Source: Clostridia bacterium
Lineage (GTDB): Bacteria; Bacillota; Clostridia; Oscillospirales; Acutalibacteraceae
Direction: 5' to 3'
Assembly: GCA_017397845.1 (NCBI GenBank)
Contig: JAFQHU010000022.1
Coordinates: forward strand, 1 to 57,348
Length of the DNA stretch: 57,348 nucleotides
The notes beneath the pieces are model-generated. The model had not been told where the DNA came from, searched no databases, and saw nothing but the letters and a program-made list of their open reading frames with translations. Positions 1-7,627 of the stretch are shown piece by piece; positions within the stretch are counted from its first letter, which is position 1, and every line of letters begins with the position of its first letter. The position numbers and the translations under genes were made by a program.

Positions 1-110
1 CTTTTTAATCTTTCAGTACCTCCATACAAACCGTTTTACAGGAGGGGCACACCATGGCAGGTGTGCAGACAAACGGTAAGATTTAATCTTTACTGAAAGG
101 TTTATTTTTA
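1..110. repeat. Palindromic repeat element, copy A
   Basis: The first 31 bases recur exactly at 516-546, and the right part (about 80-110) recurs near 592-622. The copy is nested-palindromic: CTTTCAGTA pairs with TACTGAAAG, ACCGTTT with AAACGGT, and GCACACC with GGTGTGC around ATGGCA. It could be a structured RNA or a MITE-like repeat. Its left end may lie outside the window. No coding potential is visible. Confidence 0.6.
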
Positions 111-662
111 CGGAGCTGACCGCGGAGCTTTTCGGAAAAGCAGACAGAGCGGGAAGCGAATGTCGGAGCGGCTTGAGCGAAAAAACTTTATTATTTGCAA
201 TTTATATTTCTGTAAATATCGAGCTTTCAATACTCAGATTACATTGTTACTAAAGCACACCTGTTTAAATAAAAATCCATAACAGTTAGATTTTCTTTTA
301 ATATTTTCGTTTCAATAAAACATCAAGGTTTTTCACGCTCAGGCCGCTAAGGCCTTTACTTTTGCACATTCGAGCGCAAAAGTAAACAAAACGCCCTCTT
401 TGCCTCGGAAAATACTTTCCTCGGTGACCGCCTTCGCCGGCTCGGCGGAGATAAAAAACTGCCGTGGATTTTTATGTTTTTGTTTACTTTTATTGCCATC
501 TTTAGCTGTGCTGTACTTTTTAATCTTTCAGTACCTCCATACAAACTGTTTTATATGGGTTGCCACGTGGCAGGGGCAAAGACAACTGTTGAGATTTTAT
601 CTTTAACGAAAGGTTGGTTTTGCGGGCTTTTCCGTTTGCACATACAAGAGGCGAGGGAGCCG
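111..662. other. Non-coding stretch with inverted repeats
   Basis: No reading frame here has a convincing ribosome binding site or recognisable product. The stretch includes an AT-rich part (180-330), a perfect 11-bp inverted repeat at 355-386 (TTTACTTTTGC, 10-nt loop, GCAAAAGTAAA) and the second repeat copy. The open frames present are short, arginine-rich or hydrophobic, and look spurious. Confidence 0.55.
516..622. repeat. Palindromic repeat element, copy B
   Basis: The first 31 bases are identical to positions 1-31. The right arm resembles 80-110 (AGATTTTATCTTTAACGAAA against AGATTTAATCTTTACTGAAA). The centre has diverged but keeps a perfect 12-bp palindrome, TGCCACGTGGCA, near 561-572. 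The outer stem is weaker than in copy A, so this copy may be decaying. Confidence 0.6.
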
Positions 663-716
663 TAAAAAAACAGAGAAGCCACCGCAGCTTCACTCGGAAA
701 CAGCGGTGGCGCTTCT
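663..716 (-). terminator. Terminator of the small-protein gene
   Basis: AGAAGCCACCGC (674-685) pairs with GCGGTGGCGCTTCT (703-716) with a small bulge. On the minus strand it is followed by a run of seven T. It sits 17 nt past the stop of the 40-residue gene. A T run on the plus side makes it potentially bidirectional. Confidence 0.8.
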
Positions 717-732
717 TTTTTTTGTCAAAAGC

Positions 733-855
733 TTATGCGTTTGCATCTTCGCCTTCTTCTTCAGGCTTGAACATAGCGAGGATTTCCTCAAAGAAAGCCT
801 TGAAAGCTGCGATGATTTCCTTAATTGTGTCGAGTACGTTGTAGAATGCGTCCAT
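733..855 (-). CDS. 40-residue amphipathic helical protein
   Basis: I do not recognise this gene, but it has every sign of being real. A textbook Shine-Dalgarno AAGGAGGTG lies 6 nt before ATG, a TTGACA-17-TATCAT promoter lies upstream, and an intrinsic terminator follows. The product is 40 residues. It begins MDAFYNVLDTIKEIIAAFKA and continues with FFEEILAMFK, giving an amphipathic helix over about residues 3-30, then a short acidic tail (PEEEGEDANA). There is no signal peptide and no cysteine. Size and pattern recall phenol-soluble-modulin-like peptides, but no homology is claimed. The helix resembles aromatic helices in secreted proteins elsewhere in the window. Function unknown. Confidence 0.85.
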   Translation of the reverse strand: MDAFYNVLDTIKEIIAAFKAFFEEILAMFKPEEEGEDANA

Positions 856-888
856 TTATTACACCTCCTTATCAATTCGCTCAGCCTA

Positions 889-917
889 ATGATAGCAAAA
901 TTTGCATACTTTGTCAA
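889..917 (-). promoter_or_regulatory. Sigma-A promoter of the small-protein gene
   Basis: Reading the minus strand, TTGACA (912-917), a 17-nt spacer and TATCAT (889-894) form a near-consensus promoter about 34 nt upstream of the start codon. It belongs to a monocistronic unit with its own terminator. Confidence 0.75.
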
Positions 918-1064
918 TCAACTGAAAACAAAGTTTAAAAAAATTAATATTTAAAAAACAAAAGTACACAAAATATTCAAATAAAATTAATTAATTCATA
1001 AAGGATTAATCTCAATTCTTCAAATTATACAAAAATCAGAAGTTTATTTGTGTATATAACACAA
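918..1064. other. AT-rich intergenic spacer
   Basis: A very AT-rich stretch between the divergent promoters of the 40-residue gene and the aminotransferase operon. I see no gene or clear operator in it. The A/T content could act as UP elements for the two flanking strong promoters. Confidence 0.5.
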
Positions 1065-1093
1065 TTGACAGTTTCTCTTAAATATAGTATAAT
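1065..1093 (+). promoter_or_regulatory. Consensus sigma-A promoter
   Basis: TTGACA (1065-1070), a 17-nt spacer and TATAAT (1088-1093) match the consensus exactly. The start codon of the aminotransferase lies 62 nt further on, so the operon is probably strongly transcribed. Confidence 0.9.
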
Positions 1094-1107
1094 ATTATGG
1101 AAATAAA

Positions 1108-1123
1108 GTGAGCGACGGCTCAC
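1108..1123 (+). other. 5'-proximal mRNA hairpin
   Basis: GTGAGC-GACG-GCTCAC is a perfect 6-bp stem with a 4-nt loop within about ten bases of the predicted transcription start. It has no T run, so it is more likely a 5'-end stabiliser or recognition site than a terminator. Confidence 0.6.
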
Positions 1124-1155
1124 CTGATTTAATTTTTTACATAGGAGATGTTAAG

Positions 1156-2637
1156 ATGGACACAAGATTCGCAATTTCCAACTACCCCGATGCAAAAGCA
1201 GTTTGCGAAAAGCTCGACAAACTCATTTCAATGCCTATTCATTCAATTAAGCCCGATGTTCTCAAAGCTTATGAAGAAAACTACTTTGAAGCAAAGTGCC
1301 AGAAGTCAAAGGAAATGATCTCAGAAGCAAAGCAGATCATCCCCGGCGGTGTTCAGCATAACCTTGCTTTCAACTATCCGTTCCCTCTCGTTTTCACAAA
1401 AGCTGACGGCGCAAAGCTTTACGATATCGACGGCAACGAATACTATGACTTCCTTCAGGCAGGCGGCCCCACAGTTTTAGGCTCTAATCCCAAGGTTGTC
1501 CGTGACCAGGTTATCGACCTTCTCAATACCTGCGGTCCTTCAACAGGTCTTTTCCATGAATTCGAATACAAGCTTGCAAAGAAAATTGCAGACTCAATGC
1601 CCACAGTAGACATGTTCCGTATGCTAGGTTCAGGTACTGAGGCTTGTATGGTAGCTTGCCGTGTTGCAAGACTTGCCACAAAGAAAAAATACATCCTTAA
1701 AATGGGCGGTGCATACCACGGTTGGTCCGATCAGCTTGGCTACGGTATCCGTGTTCCCGGTTCAAAGTTCACCCAGGCAAGCGGTGTTCCCATCCGTCTC
1801 ATGAGAGATACACAGGAATTCTTCCCCGGTGATCTCAACGATCTCGAAAAGAAGCTTCGCAGAAATCAACTTTGCGGCGGTACTGCAGCTGTATTTATGG
1901 AGCCCATCGGTCCCGAAAGCGGTACACGTCCTCTCGATAAAGAATTCAACAAGGGTGTCGAAAGACTTTGCCGTAAATACGGCGCACTCCTTATCTTTGA
2001 TGAGGTTGTTACCGGTTTCCGTATCGGTATGTCAGGTGCTCAGGGCTATTACGGTGTAGAACCCGACCTCACCATTTTCGGTAAGGTTATCGCCGGCGGT
2101 TATCCCGGTGCAGGCGGTATCGGCGGTAAAAAGCAGTACATGCAGTATATGGGTGCAGGTCTTGATGCCAGCGGCATGAAAATCAAAAAGGCATTCTGCG
2201 GCGGTACCATGGCTGCTACTCCCATTTCCTGTGTTGCAGGTTATTATACACTCGAAGAAATCGACAAACAGAACGCTTGCCAGAAGGCCGGCATCATGGG
2301 TGACAGAATCACCGCAGGTCTCAATCAGATTATCGACAAATATAATCTTCCCTTCGTAGCGTTCAACCAGGGTTCGGTTTGCCATCTTGAAACAGTCGGC
2401 ACAATGCACTTCTCAATCGACTGGGCTAAGCCTTGGGGTATCCCCACCGTTCTTAAAGAAACAAGCGCACGTAAGACTGCAATGACTCACATGGGTGCCG
2501 CTTATATGGCTGAAGGTCTTGTAACTCTTGCAGGCTCCAGACTTTACACATCAGCTGCATACACAGAAGAAATGATTGACGATGCACTTGTTCGTTTTGA
2601 CAAGGTACTCTCAAACATTGCCTGTGTAGGCGAATAA
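1156..2637 (+). CDS. Class III PLP aminotransferase (GSA-aminotransferase-like)
   Basis: A fold-type I, class III pyridoxal-phosphate aminotransferase of 493 residues, closest in pattern to glutamate-1-semialdehyde aminomutase. GSGTEACMVACRVAR (about 158-172) and GGAYHGW (184-190) bind the cofactor phosphate. FDEVVTGFR (281-289) supplies the ring aspartate D282. K310 in FGKVIAGGYPG is the Schiff-base lysine. An N-terminal extension of roughly 50 residues precedes the usual domain. ATG 1156 is chosen because AGGAG lies 8 nt upstream. The longer GTG frame starts inside the leader hairpin. No heme-pathway gene is nearby. The following aldolase suggests a joint carbon-nitrogen pathway, but the substrate is unknown. 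Confidence 0.85.
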   Translation: MDTRFAISNYPDAKAVCEKLDKLISMPIHSIKPDVLKAYEENYFEAKCQKSKEMISEAKQIIPGGVQHNLAFNYPFPLVFTKADGAKLYDIDGNEYYDFLQAGGPTVLGSNPKVVRDQVIDLLNTCGPSTGLFHEFEYKLAKKIADSMPTVDMFRMLGSGTEACMVACRVARLATKKKYILKMGGAYHGWSDQLGYGIRVPGSKFTQASGVPIRLMRDTQEFFPGDLNDLEKKLRRNQLCGGTAAVFMEPIGPESGTRPLDKEFNKGVERLCRKYGALLIFDEVVTGFRIGMSGAQGYYGVEPDLTIFGKVIAGGYPGAGGIGGKKQYMQYMGAGLDASGMKIKKAFCGGTMAATPISCVAGYYTLEEIDKQNACQKAGIMGDRITAGLNQIIDKYNLPFVAFNQGSVCHLETVGTMHFSIDWAKPWGIPTVLKETSARKTAMTHMGAAYMAEGLVTLAGSRLYTSAAYTEEMIDDALVRFDKVLSNIACVGE

Positions 2638-2650
2638 TTCAAATGATTTT

Positions 2651-2678
2651 CGGGGCAGGCTTTTGCCTGCCCTGTTTA
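2651..2678 (+). terminator. Intercistronic GC hairpin, possible attenuator
   Basis: GGGCAGGC (2653-2660), TTTT and GCCTGCCC (2665-2672) form a strong 8-bp hairpin, followed by only a weak T tract (TGTTT). It separates aminotransferase and aldolase with no obvious new promoter, so it may cause partial termination or stabilise the upstream mRNA. Confidence 0.65.
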
Positions 2679-2709
2679 AACTTTATCCAATGAAAAAGAG
2701 GTGCTTATA

Positions 2710-3933
2710 ATGGACATCTTAAAAGCAAAAGAAATAGTTGTCGAAGCAGGTAAACAGCTTGTTTCCACAGGTCTTATCGCCCGTACATGGGGTAACGTAA
2801 GCTGCCGTATTGACGACAAGCAGTTCGTTATCACTCCCAGCGGCAAAGCTTATGAAAGCCTTACCCCCGATGATATCGTTTTGGTTCAGATGGAGGACCT
2901 TTCCTATGAAGGCGACATCAAACCCTCCAGCGAAAAGGGTATTCACTGTCAGTGCTATCTTCACCGCCCTGACATCAATTTTGTAATTCATACTCATCAA
3001 CCGAATGCTTCCGTAGTGTCTGCTTTGGGCTGTGACATCAATAACATCGAAGGCTACAGCAAAGAGCTTATCGGTGACAATATTCCCGTTGCTTCCTACG
3101 GTCTTCCCGGTACGGGAAAGCTCCGCAAGGGTGTGGTCGGTGCTCTCGAACGTTCCGACTCAAAGGCAGTTATCATGAAGCATCACGGCGCAGTTTGTCT
3201 CGGCACAGACTATGATGATGCGTTCAAGGTAGCAAACGAGGTAGAAAAGGTTTGCGCAGATTTCGTAGCAAAGAAATACAATGACGTCACAAGCAAGGTT
3301 GCCGAAGGCTTCAGCGATGTTTACAATTATATCGTAGAAACCAAGGCAAAGGCAGAGCTTCCCAAAGAAAAGCTTACCGCTTATGACAGCATCAGAGTTG
3401 ACGATGCACTTATTCTTTCCGACAAAGAGGGTAACACCGTTTCAGTAGTAGGTCTTTGCCCGAAATGCGATGAGCTTATCAAGGGTGACAAATATCCCTC
3501 AGAGGCAGATCTTCATAAGGCTATCTATAACAGCAGAGAGGATATCGGTGCCATCATCCATTCCGAAAAGGAGGCTATCACCGCTGCATCGAAAATCGGT
3601 GCCACAGTCAAGCCCTTCCTTGATGACTTTGCACAAATTGTAGGTATTACCGTCAAGTGCGCTGAATTTGATGCAGGTGATACACTTAAATCAGGTAAAA
3701 AGGTTGCCAAGGCTTTAGGCGGCAAGAGCAGAAATGCCGTTCTTCTTAAGAACAACGGTGCTGTTTGCTGCGGACCCAACAAGGACGAAGCAGGTGCTAC
3801 CGAAATGGTTATGGAAAAGAACTGTAAAACCTATCTCGCGAGCGAGCTTTTCGGCGGTACAAAGGCAATCGGCAAGATAGACTCTGTTCTTATGAACGTG
3901 GTTTACAGACTGAAATATTCAAAACAGAAATAA
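2710..3933 (+). CDS. Tandem class II aldolase/adducin-family protein
   Basis: A 407-residue protein with two class II aldolase/adducin domains. The N-terminal domain (about 5-205) keeps the catalytic set: KPSSEKG with E75, the HTH zinc pair H94/H96, and MKHHGAVC with the third histidine near 158-159. The C-terminal domain (about 225-400) has the same layout, but the metal residues are replaced: HSE stands for HTH and KNNGAVC for KHHGAVC. It is therefore probably structural or regulatory. ATG 2710 follows AGAGGTG and is preferred to the in-frame GTG at 2701. The gene is co-transcribed with the aminotransferase. A sugar-phosphate or hydroxy-keto acid substrate is likely but unassigned. Confidence 0.8.
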   Translation: MDILKAKEIVVEAGKQLVSTGLIARTWGNVSCRIDDKQFVITPSGKAYESLTPDDIVLVQMEDLSYEGDIKPSSEKGIHCQCYLHRPDINFVIHTHQPNASVVSALGCDINNIEGYSKELIGDNIPVASYGLPGTGKLRKGVVGALERSDSKAVIMKHHGAVCLGTDYDDAFKVANEVEKVCADFVAKKYNDVTSKVAEGFSDVYNYIVETKAKAELPKEKLTAYDSIRVDDALILSDKEGNTVSVVGLCPKCDELIKGDKYPSEADLHKAIYNSREDIGAIIHSEKEAITAASKIGATVKPFLDDFAQIVGITVKCAEFDAGDTLKSGKKVAKALGGKSRNAVLLKNNGAVCCGPNKDEAGATEMVMEKNCKTYLASELFGGTKAIGKIDSVLMNVVYRLKYSKQK

Positions 3934-3955
3934 AAAACTGACAGGAGAGAAAGAT

Positions 3956-5161
3956 ATGAAAAAGCTTTCATCTCTTCTTCTGGCTTTGGTTATGATGTTC
4001 GGCAGCGTTACTTTTACAAGTAGCGCTGTTCCCGATATTAAGCATAAACTGCAGTTCAGAGAAGACGGCACATTTAAAATTTTGCAGCTTTCCGATATAC
4101 AGGATAACTTATATCTGCAGCCTTTAACCAAAAATTTTATCAATGACCTTTTAGACAGAACTCAGCCGGATTTGGTAGTTCTCACCGGTGACAATATCGG
4201 ACCGAATAAAGCTCTTACCAAAAGGGGAAACAAACGCCTGATAGATAATGTTATGAAAATCTTTGAGGAAAGAGAAGTAAGGGTGGCAGCAGTTTTCGGT
4301 AACCATGACGCTGAAAACAGATTAAGCAAGGATGAGCAGTTCGATGTTTACAACGAATATCTCTGCTTTATGGGATACGAGTACGAGGAGACGAAGGCTC
4401 TTTCAGGTTGCGGTACATATAATCTTCCCGTTATGTCAGGTAATGACGGAAGCAAGACAGTCTTTAACCTTTGGTTTTTTGATTCGCAGGAATATAACGA
4501 GGAAAATGACCTTGGCGGTTACGGCTGTGTGCAAAAGGATCAGATCGAATGGTACGAAAAAACGGAAGCCGCCCTCACTGATGAAAACAGCGGGAAGCCT
4601 GTTCCTTCTCTTGCCTTTCAGCACATCATTATTCCCGAAATATGGGATGTTCTCATAAAAACAGGCGAAGCAAACGAGGAAGGAGAAATCCTGACGACCA
4701 CAGACGATTATGTAAAGGAATATTCTGTAGTAAAAAATACTGCTGTTTACACTCTGCCCGAAAAATACAGGGGAGAGGATGTATTCCTCAGTGAAACTCC
4801 CTGCCCGCCCGAATACTCCAACGGACAGGTGCAGTCTATGATAAAGAACGGTAATGTTCTCGGTATTGCCGTCGGACATGACCATAAAAACAGCTTCGTA
4901 ATTCCCTATGAGGGCGTGGATATCATCCAGACCCCGACAGTAGGCTTCGGCTCCTACGGTGACAATAACCGAGGTGCGAGAGTTATCACCCTCAATGAAA
5001 AAGACCTTTCCGATTATGAGACAGAGGTAATTTTCTTCAGAGATTATTACTCCACCGATGATAAGGCCTTTAATAACAGAGTTATTGCGAATAATGATAT
5101 GTATTCCGTTTCCGCCAGACTTTGGGCTATGGTTAAATGGTGGTTCTACAGTATATTTTAA
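3956..5161 (+). CDS. Secreted calcineurin-like metallophosphoesterase
   Basis: A 401-residue phosphoesterase with an N-terminal signal peptide (MKK, hydrophobic core to about residue 24). Metal-binding motifs are in order: LSDIQD (D47), LTGDNIGPN, FGNHDAE, a histidine in FQHIII and GHDHKN. This is the calcineurin/purple-acid-phosphatase fold, and the product probably works outside the membrane on organic phosphates. AGGAG precedes the ATG. The C terminus is an aromatic helix (SARLWAMVKWWFYSIF) that might touch the membrane. It lies 22 nt after the aldolase and its stop overlaps the next start (TAATG), so it is the third gene of the operon. Confidence 0.82.
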   Translation: MKKLSSLLLALVMMFGSVTFTSSAVPDIKHKLQFREDGTFKILQLSDIQDNLYLQPLTKNFINDLLDRTQPDLVVLTGDNIGPNKALTKRGNKRLIDNVMKIFEEREVRVAAVFGNHDAENRLSKDEQFDVYNEYLCFMGYEYEETKALSGCGTYNLPVMSGNDGSKTVFNLWFFDSQEYNEENDLGGYGCVQKDQIEWYEKTEAALTDENSGKPVPSLAFQHIIIPEIWDVLIKTGEANEEGEILTTTDDYVKEYSVVKNTAVYTLPEKYRGEDVFLSETPCPPEYSNGQVQSMIKNGNVLGIAVGHDHKNSFVIPYEGVDIIQTPTVGFGSYGDNNRGARVITLNEKDLSDYETEVIFFRDYYSTDDKAFNNRVIANNDMYSVSARLWAMVKWWFYSIF

Positions 5162-5469
5162 TGGCAGATATGATTACGAACAATGATTATGAAAAGTCAG
5201 TTTTGCTCGTTAATTTCGTGAAAGAGGTCAGAGACAGAGCAACCGAAAAACAAACCGTAACTGACATACGGTTTACGCCGATAGTCGGAGGATATGAAGT
5301 CAGCTTTGTGTGCGGCGGAAAAAATATTCAGGTAAAGGCTGAGGTCAAAGGCTTTTTCACTAAAAAAATGATAATCAAAAGGTATGTTGGCGGTAAAATG
5401 ACAGCATCATATAAGGCTCACAGTAAAGAGGAAATCTCTTTCTGTACAGAACAGATTTTAACTGAATGA
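5161..5469 (+). CDS. Small conserved-looking protein, function unknown
   Basis: A 102-residue soluble protein with no signal peptide or membrane segment. Its ATG overlaps the phosphoesterase stop (TAATG), indicating translational coupling. No clear ribosome binding site is present, and a second ATG lies 9 nt further. The sequence alternates short strands (TDIRFTPIVGGYEVSFVCGG) with lysine-rich turns, suggesting a small alpha/beta fold. I do not recognise the family. Confidence 0.6.
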   Translation: MADMITNNDYEKSVLLVNFVKEVRDRATEKQTVTDIRFTPIVGGYEVSFVCGGKNIQVKAEVKGFFTKKMIIKRYVGGKMTASYKAHSKEEISFCTEQILTE

Positions 5470-5519
5470 AAAAAGAGAACTGCAAAAGTCATCGACTGAT
5501 GCAGTTCTTGATCTTTTTA
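5470..5519. terminator. Bidirectional terminator between convergent genes
   Basis: AGAACTGCA (5476-5484) pairs with TGCAGTTCT (5500-5508), flanked by A runs on the left and T runs on the right. It serves the four-gene operon on the plus strand. Its right end overlaps the stop codon of the minus-strand GH127 gene. Confidence 0.8.
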
Positions 5520-7424
5520 TATCATATTTAACCACACGCGCATTTGGTTTTCGCCTCTGTTGCCCCACAGATAATAGGGGACAGCCCTCAGAATACAGGG
5601 CGTGTATGTAGGCTCATTTTCGCTGTAAAGGCTGTCTTCACATTCGGCTTTATAGCCTTCGATTTCAAGCATAACCGTTTCGCCCAAGGTGGCATCGGTT
5701 ATGGTTTTTTCTTTTATTTCGCCGTTTCTTTTAAGGGAGAGGAAAAGAATGTTTTTTTCGTTGTCGATACCCTCGAAGCAGTAAACGAGAGGACCGCGCA
5801 TAACAGCCGTCATACCCGTCAGAGCGGGGATTTTTCTGTTGGCATAGATAAATTTCGGCGTGCCGTCGAGATTGAGAGTGATTTCGTCACCGTCATTCAC
5901 GCTGAAATATACATAACCGTCTTTTTCTTCGGCATAAGTTTCTTTTGAGTTTACTTTAAGGGTGTATGTTTTACTCCACCGGGGTATTCTTACAGCGAGT
6001 CTGCCTTTTCCCGAAACGGTATATTTAACCGTAAAATCATAAGGATAGTCTGTTTCGCAGGTAAGGGTTAATCCGTTTCTGAATTTGATTTTGCCGTCAC
6101 AGAAAAGATGGCAGCAGCAGGTTGTGTCACTCTCCCCGTAGGCATAGGTGCCCAGAGAGGATACCAATCTTGCCACATTGGGCGGACAGCAGGCACAGGT
6201 GTACCATTTGGGCCTTTGGGTTAAAATGTGGTGATGGGTACAGGCTTTTTGAGAAATACCCGGAATAACCTCCAAGGGGTTTACATAGAAAAATCTTTCG
6301 CCTGTTATCTCCATCCCTGCGAGAACGGTATTATAAAAGGCTCTTTCCATTATATCGGCGTATTCGCCTTTGATTTCATTCTGAAGCATCTGACGGGCGA
6401 AGAACATGAGGCCGATGGAAGCACAGGTTTCGCCGTAAACGGTATCGCCCGGCAGATCATAATCCACGGTGAAAGCTTCTCCGTGGACCGTGGAGCCGAT
6501 GGCTCCGGTTATGTACATCCGCTTTCCTGTTATACTGTTCCACAGATTTTTACAGGCTTTGAAAAGCTCCGTATCATCTGTCCGTGCCGCAAGGTCAGCC
6601 ATGGCCGTGTAAAGATAAACGGCACGTACGGAGTGTCCCACCGCATCCTTCTGCTCTCTGACGGGTGCGGCACTTTGCTGATATTCGTGGTTACGTCCGT
6701 CACCGTTCCACACAGTCCAATTGCGTCTCTGTCTTTCTTTTTCGTAGTAACGGGGGTCAACACCTCTTATGTCGATGAAATGCTTTGCCAAAGAAAGATA
6801 TTTTTCCTCCTTCGTTATTTCGTAAAGACGCAGAAGTGCAAGCTCTATTTCCGGATGGCCGGGATAGCCTTCGTGACCGTCCTTTATAAAAACATCGTAT
6901 ATATGGTCGGCGTTTTTTGTCATTACCTTTAAAAGGGTGTCCTTGCCTGTGGCTTCAAAGTAGGCACAGGCGGCTTCGATAAAATGACCGCTGCAATAAA
7001 GCTCGTGCCCCTCAAGAATGTTTGTCCAACGCTTATCTTTGTCCTTGACCGTGTAATAGGTATTTAGATAACCGTCCGTGTCCTGTGCCGAGGCTATTAT
7101 GCCGATAAGCCCGTCTGCTGTTTTTTCCAAATCTTTATCGGGAAAAAGCGCCAGAGAATAAGCGACTGCCTCAAGCCATTTTGCCGCATCGCTGTCCTGA
7201 AAGACCATACCGTAAAAGCCGTCGTCGGTGTCTTCATTTTTCAAAGCCTTGGCAGCATTTAAAAAATTTCTGACCACATGGCTTTTTTCCGTGTCTTCAT
7301 TGAGATCATTAAGCACTCTGTACTGATAGGGGATAACCTTGTCCTTTATAAGCTTTTGATATTTTCCCGTAAAACCCTTGCCGGGTGTATAGGCAAGAGA
7401 AGAGATTTCCTTATATGTTTTCAT
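5517..7424 (-). CDS. GH127 beta-L-arabinofuranosidase
   Basis: A 635-residue member of glycoside hydrolase family 127 (formerly DUF1680), close to the length of the characterised bifidobacterial HypBA1 (658). The zinc/cysteine active site is intact: GETCA gives E332 and C334, and CACCPPN gives C410, nucleophile C412 and C413. These match Glu338, Cys340, Cys415, Cys417 and Cys418 of HypBA1. There is no signal peptide, so it acts in the cytoplasm, releasing L-arabinose from short beta-arabinofuranosyl oligosaccharides, as known for the family. AAAGGTG precedes ATG 7424. It stands alone on its strand with its own promoter. Confidence 0.9.
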   Translation of the reverse strand: MKTYKEISSLAYTPGKGFTGKYQKLIKDKVIPYQYRVLNDLNEDTEKSHVVRNFLNAAKALKNEDTDDGFYGMVFQDSDAAKWLEAVAYSLALFPDKDLEKTADGLIGIIASAQDTDGYLNTYYTVKDKDKRWTNILEGHELYCSGHFIEAACAYFEATGKDTLLKVMTKNADHIYDVFIKDGHEGYPGHPEIELALLRLYEITKEEKYLSLAKHFIDIRGVDPRYYEKERQRRNWTVWNGDGRNHEYQQSAAPVREQKDAVGHSVRAVYLYTAMADLAARTDDTELFKACKNLWNSITGKRMYITGAIGSTVHGEAFTVDYDLPGDTVYGETCASIGLMFFARQMLQNEIKGEYADIMERAFYNTVLAGMEITGERFFYVNPLEVIPGISQKACTHHHILTQRPKWYTCACCPPNVARLVSSLGTYAYGESDTTCCCHLFCDGKIKFRNGLTLTCETDYPYDFTVKYTVSGKGRLAVRIPRWSKTYTLKVNSKETYAEEKDGYVYFSVNDGDEITLNLDGTPKFIYANRKIPALTGMTAVMRGPLVYCFEGIDNEKNILFLSLKRNGEIKEKTITDATLGETVMLEIEGYKAECEDSLYSENEPTYTPCILRAVPYYLWGNRGENQMRVWLNMI

Positions 7425-7451
7425 GTTTTCACCTTTTTTCGGTTTTTTAAA

Positions 7452-7480
7452 ATTTTATCACGGTTTTTACAGAAAAGCAA
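7452..7480 (-). promoter_or_regulatory. Promoter of the GH127 gene
   Basis: On the minus strand, TTGCTT (7475-7480), a 17-nt spacer and TAAAAT (7452-7457), about 27 nt upstream of the start codon. Confidence 0.55.
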
Positions 7481-7548
7481 CAAAAGATGCTTTTGATAAT
7501 TAAATACTATGCTCAGTTTACACTTTATTCATAATGGTTTGCTATAAT

Positions 7549-7560
7549 CAATTATAATTG
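7549..7560. promoter_or_regulatory. Palindrome upstream of the ABC exporter operon
   Basis: CAATTATAATTG is a perfect 12-bp palindrome about 68 nt before the TTG start of the first exporter subunit. It lies next to TATAAT-like hexamers and could be an operator, though AT-rich palindromes also arise by chance. The exporter promoter itself is not resolved. Confidence 0.35.
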
Positions 7561-7627
7561 TCTAATTATGTGCATTTTTTGCTTTCAATGAAACGGAAAT
7601 AATATAATTATCGGAGGTAAACAGACC

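Noticed and set aside
356..665. Three overlapping frames of 62-68 codons on both strands
   Set aside because: No ribosome binding site, no domain, and composition typical of a non-coding repeat. Two of them overlap each other in different frames.
1108..1155. GTG start extending the aminotransferase by 16 residues
   Set aside because: The GTG lies in the leader hairpin without a binding site, and a well-placed AGGAG precedes the ATG at 1156.
2032..2409. 125-codon minus-strand frame
   Set aside because: Antisense to the aminotransferase, whose conserved PLP residues lie in the same bases. No binding site or product resemblance.
6228..6932. 234-codon plus-strand frame
   Set aside because: Mirror of the GH127 gene, an effect of codon bias. 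No start signals.
7579..7608. TTGCTT-18-TATAAT as promoter of the ABC exporter
   Set aside because: The start of transcription would fall inside the GGAGGT ribosome binding site, so it cannot serve this gene.
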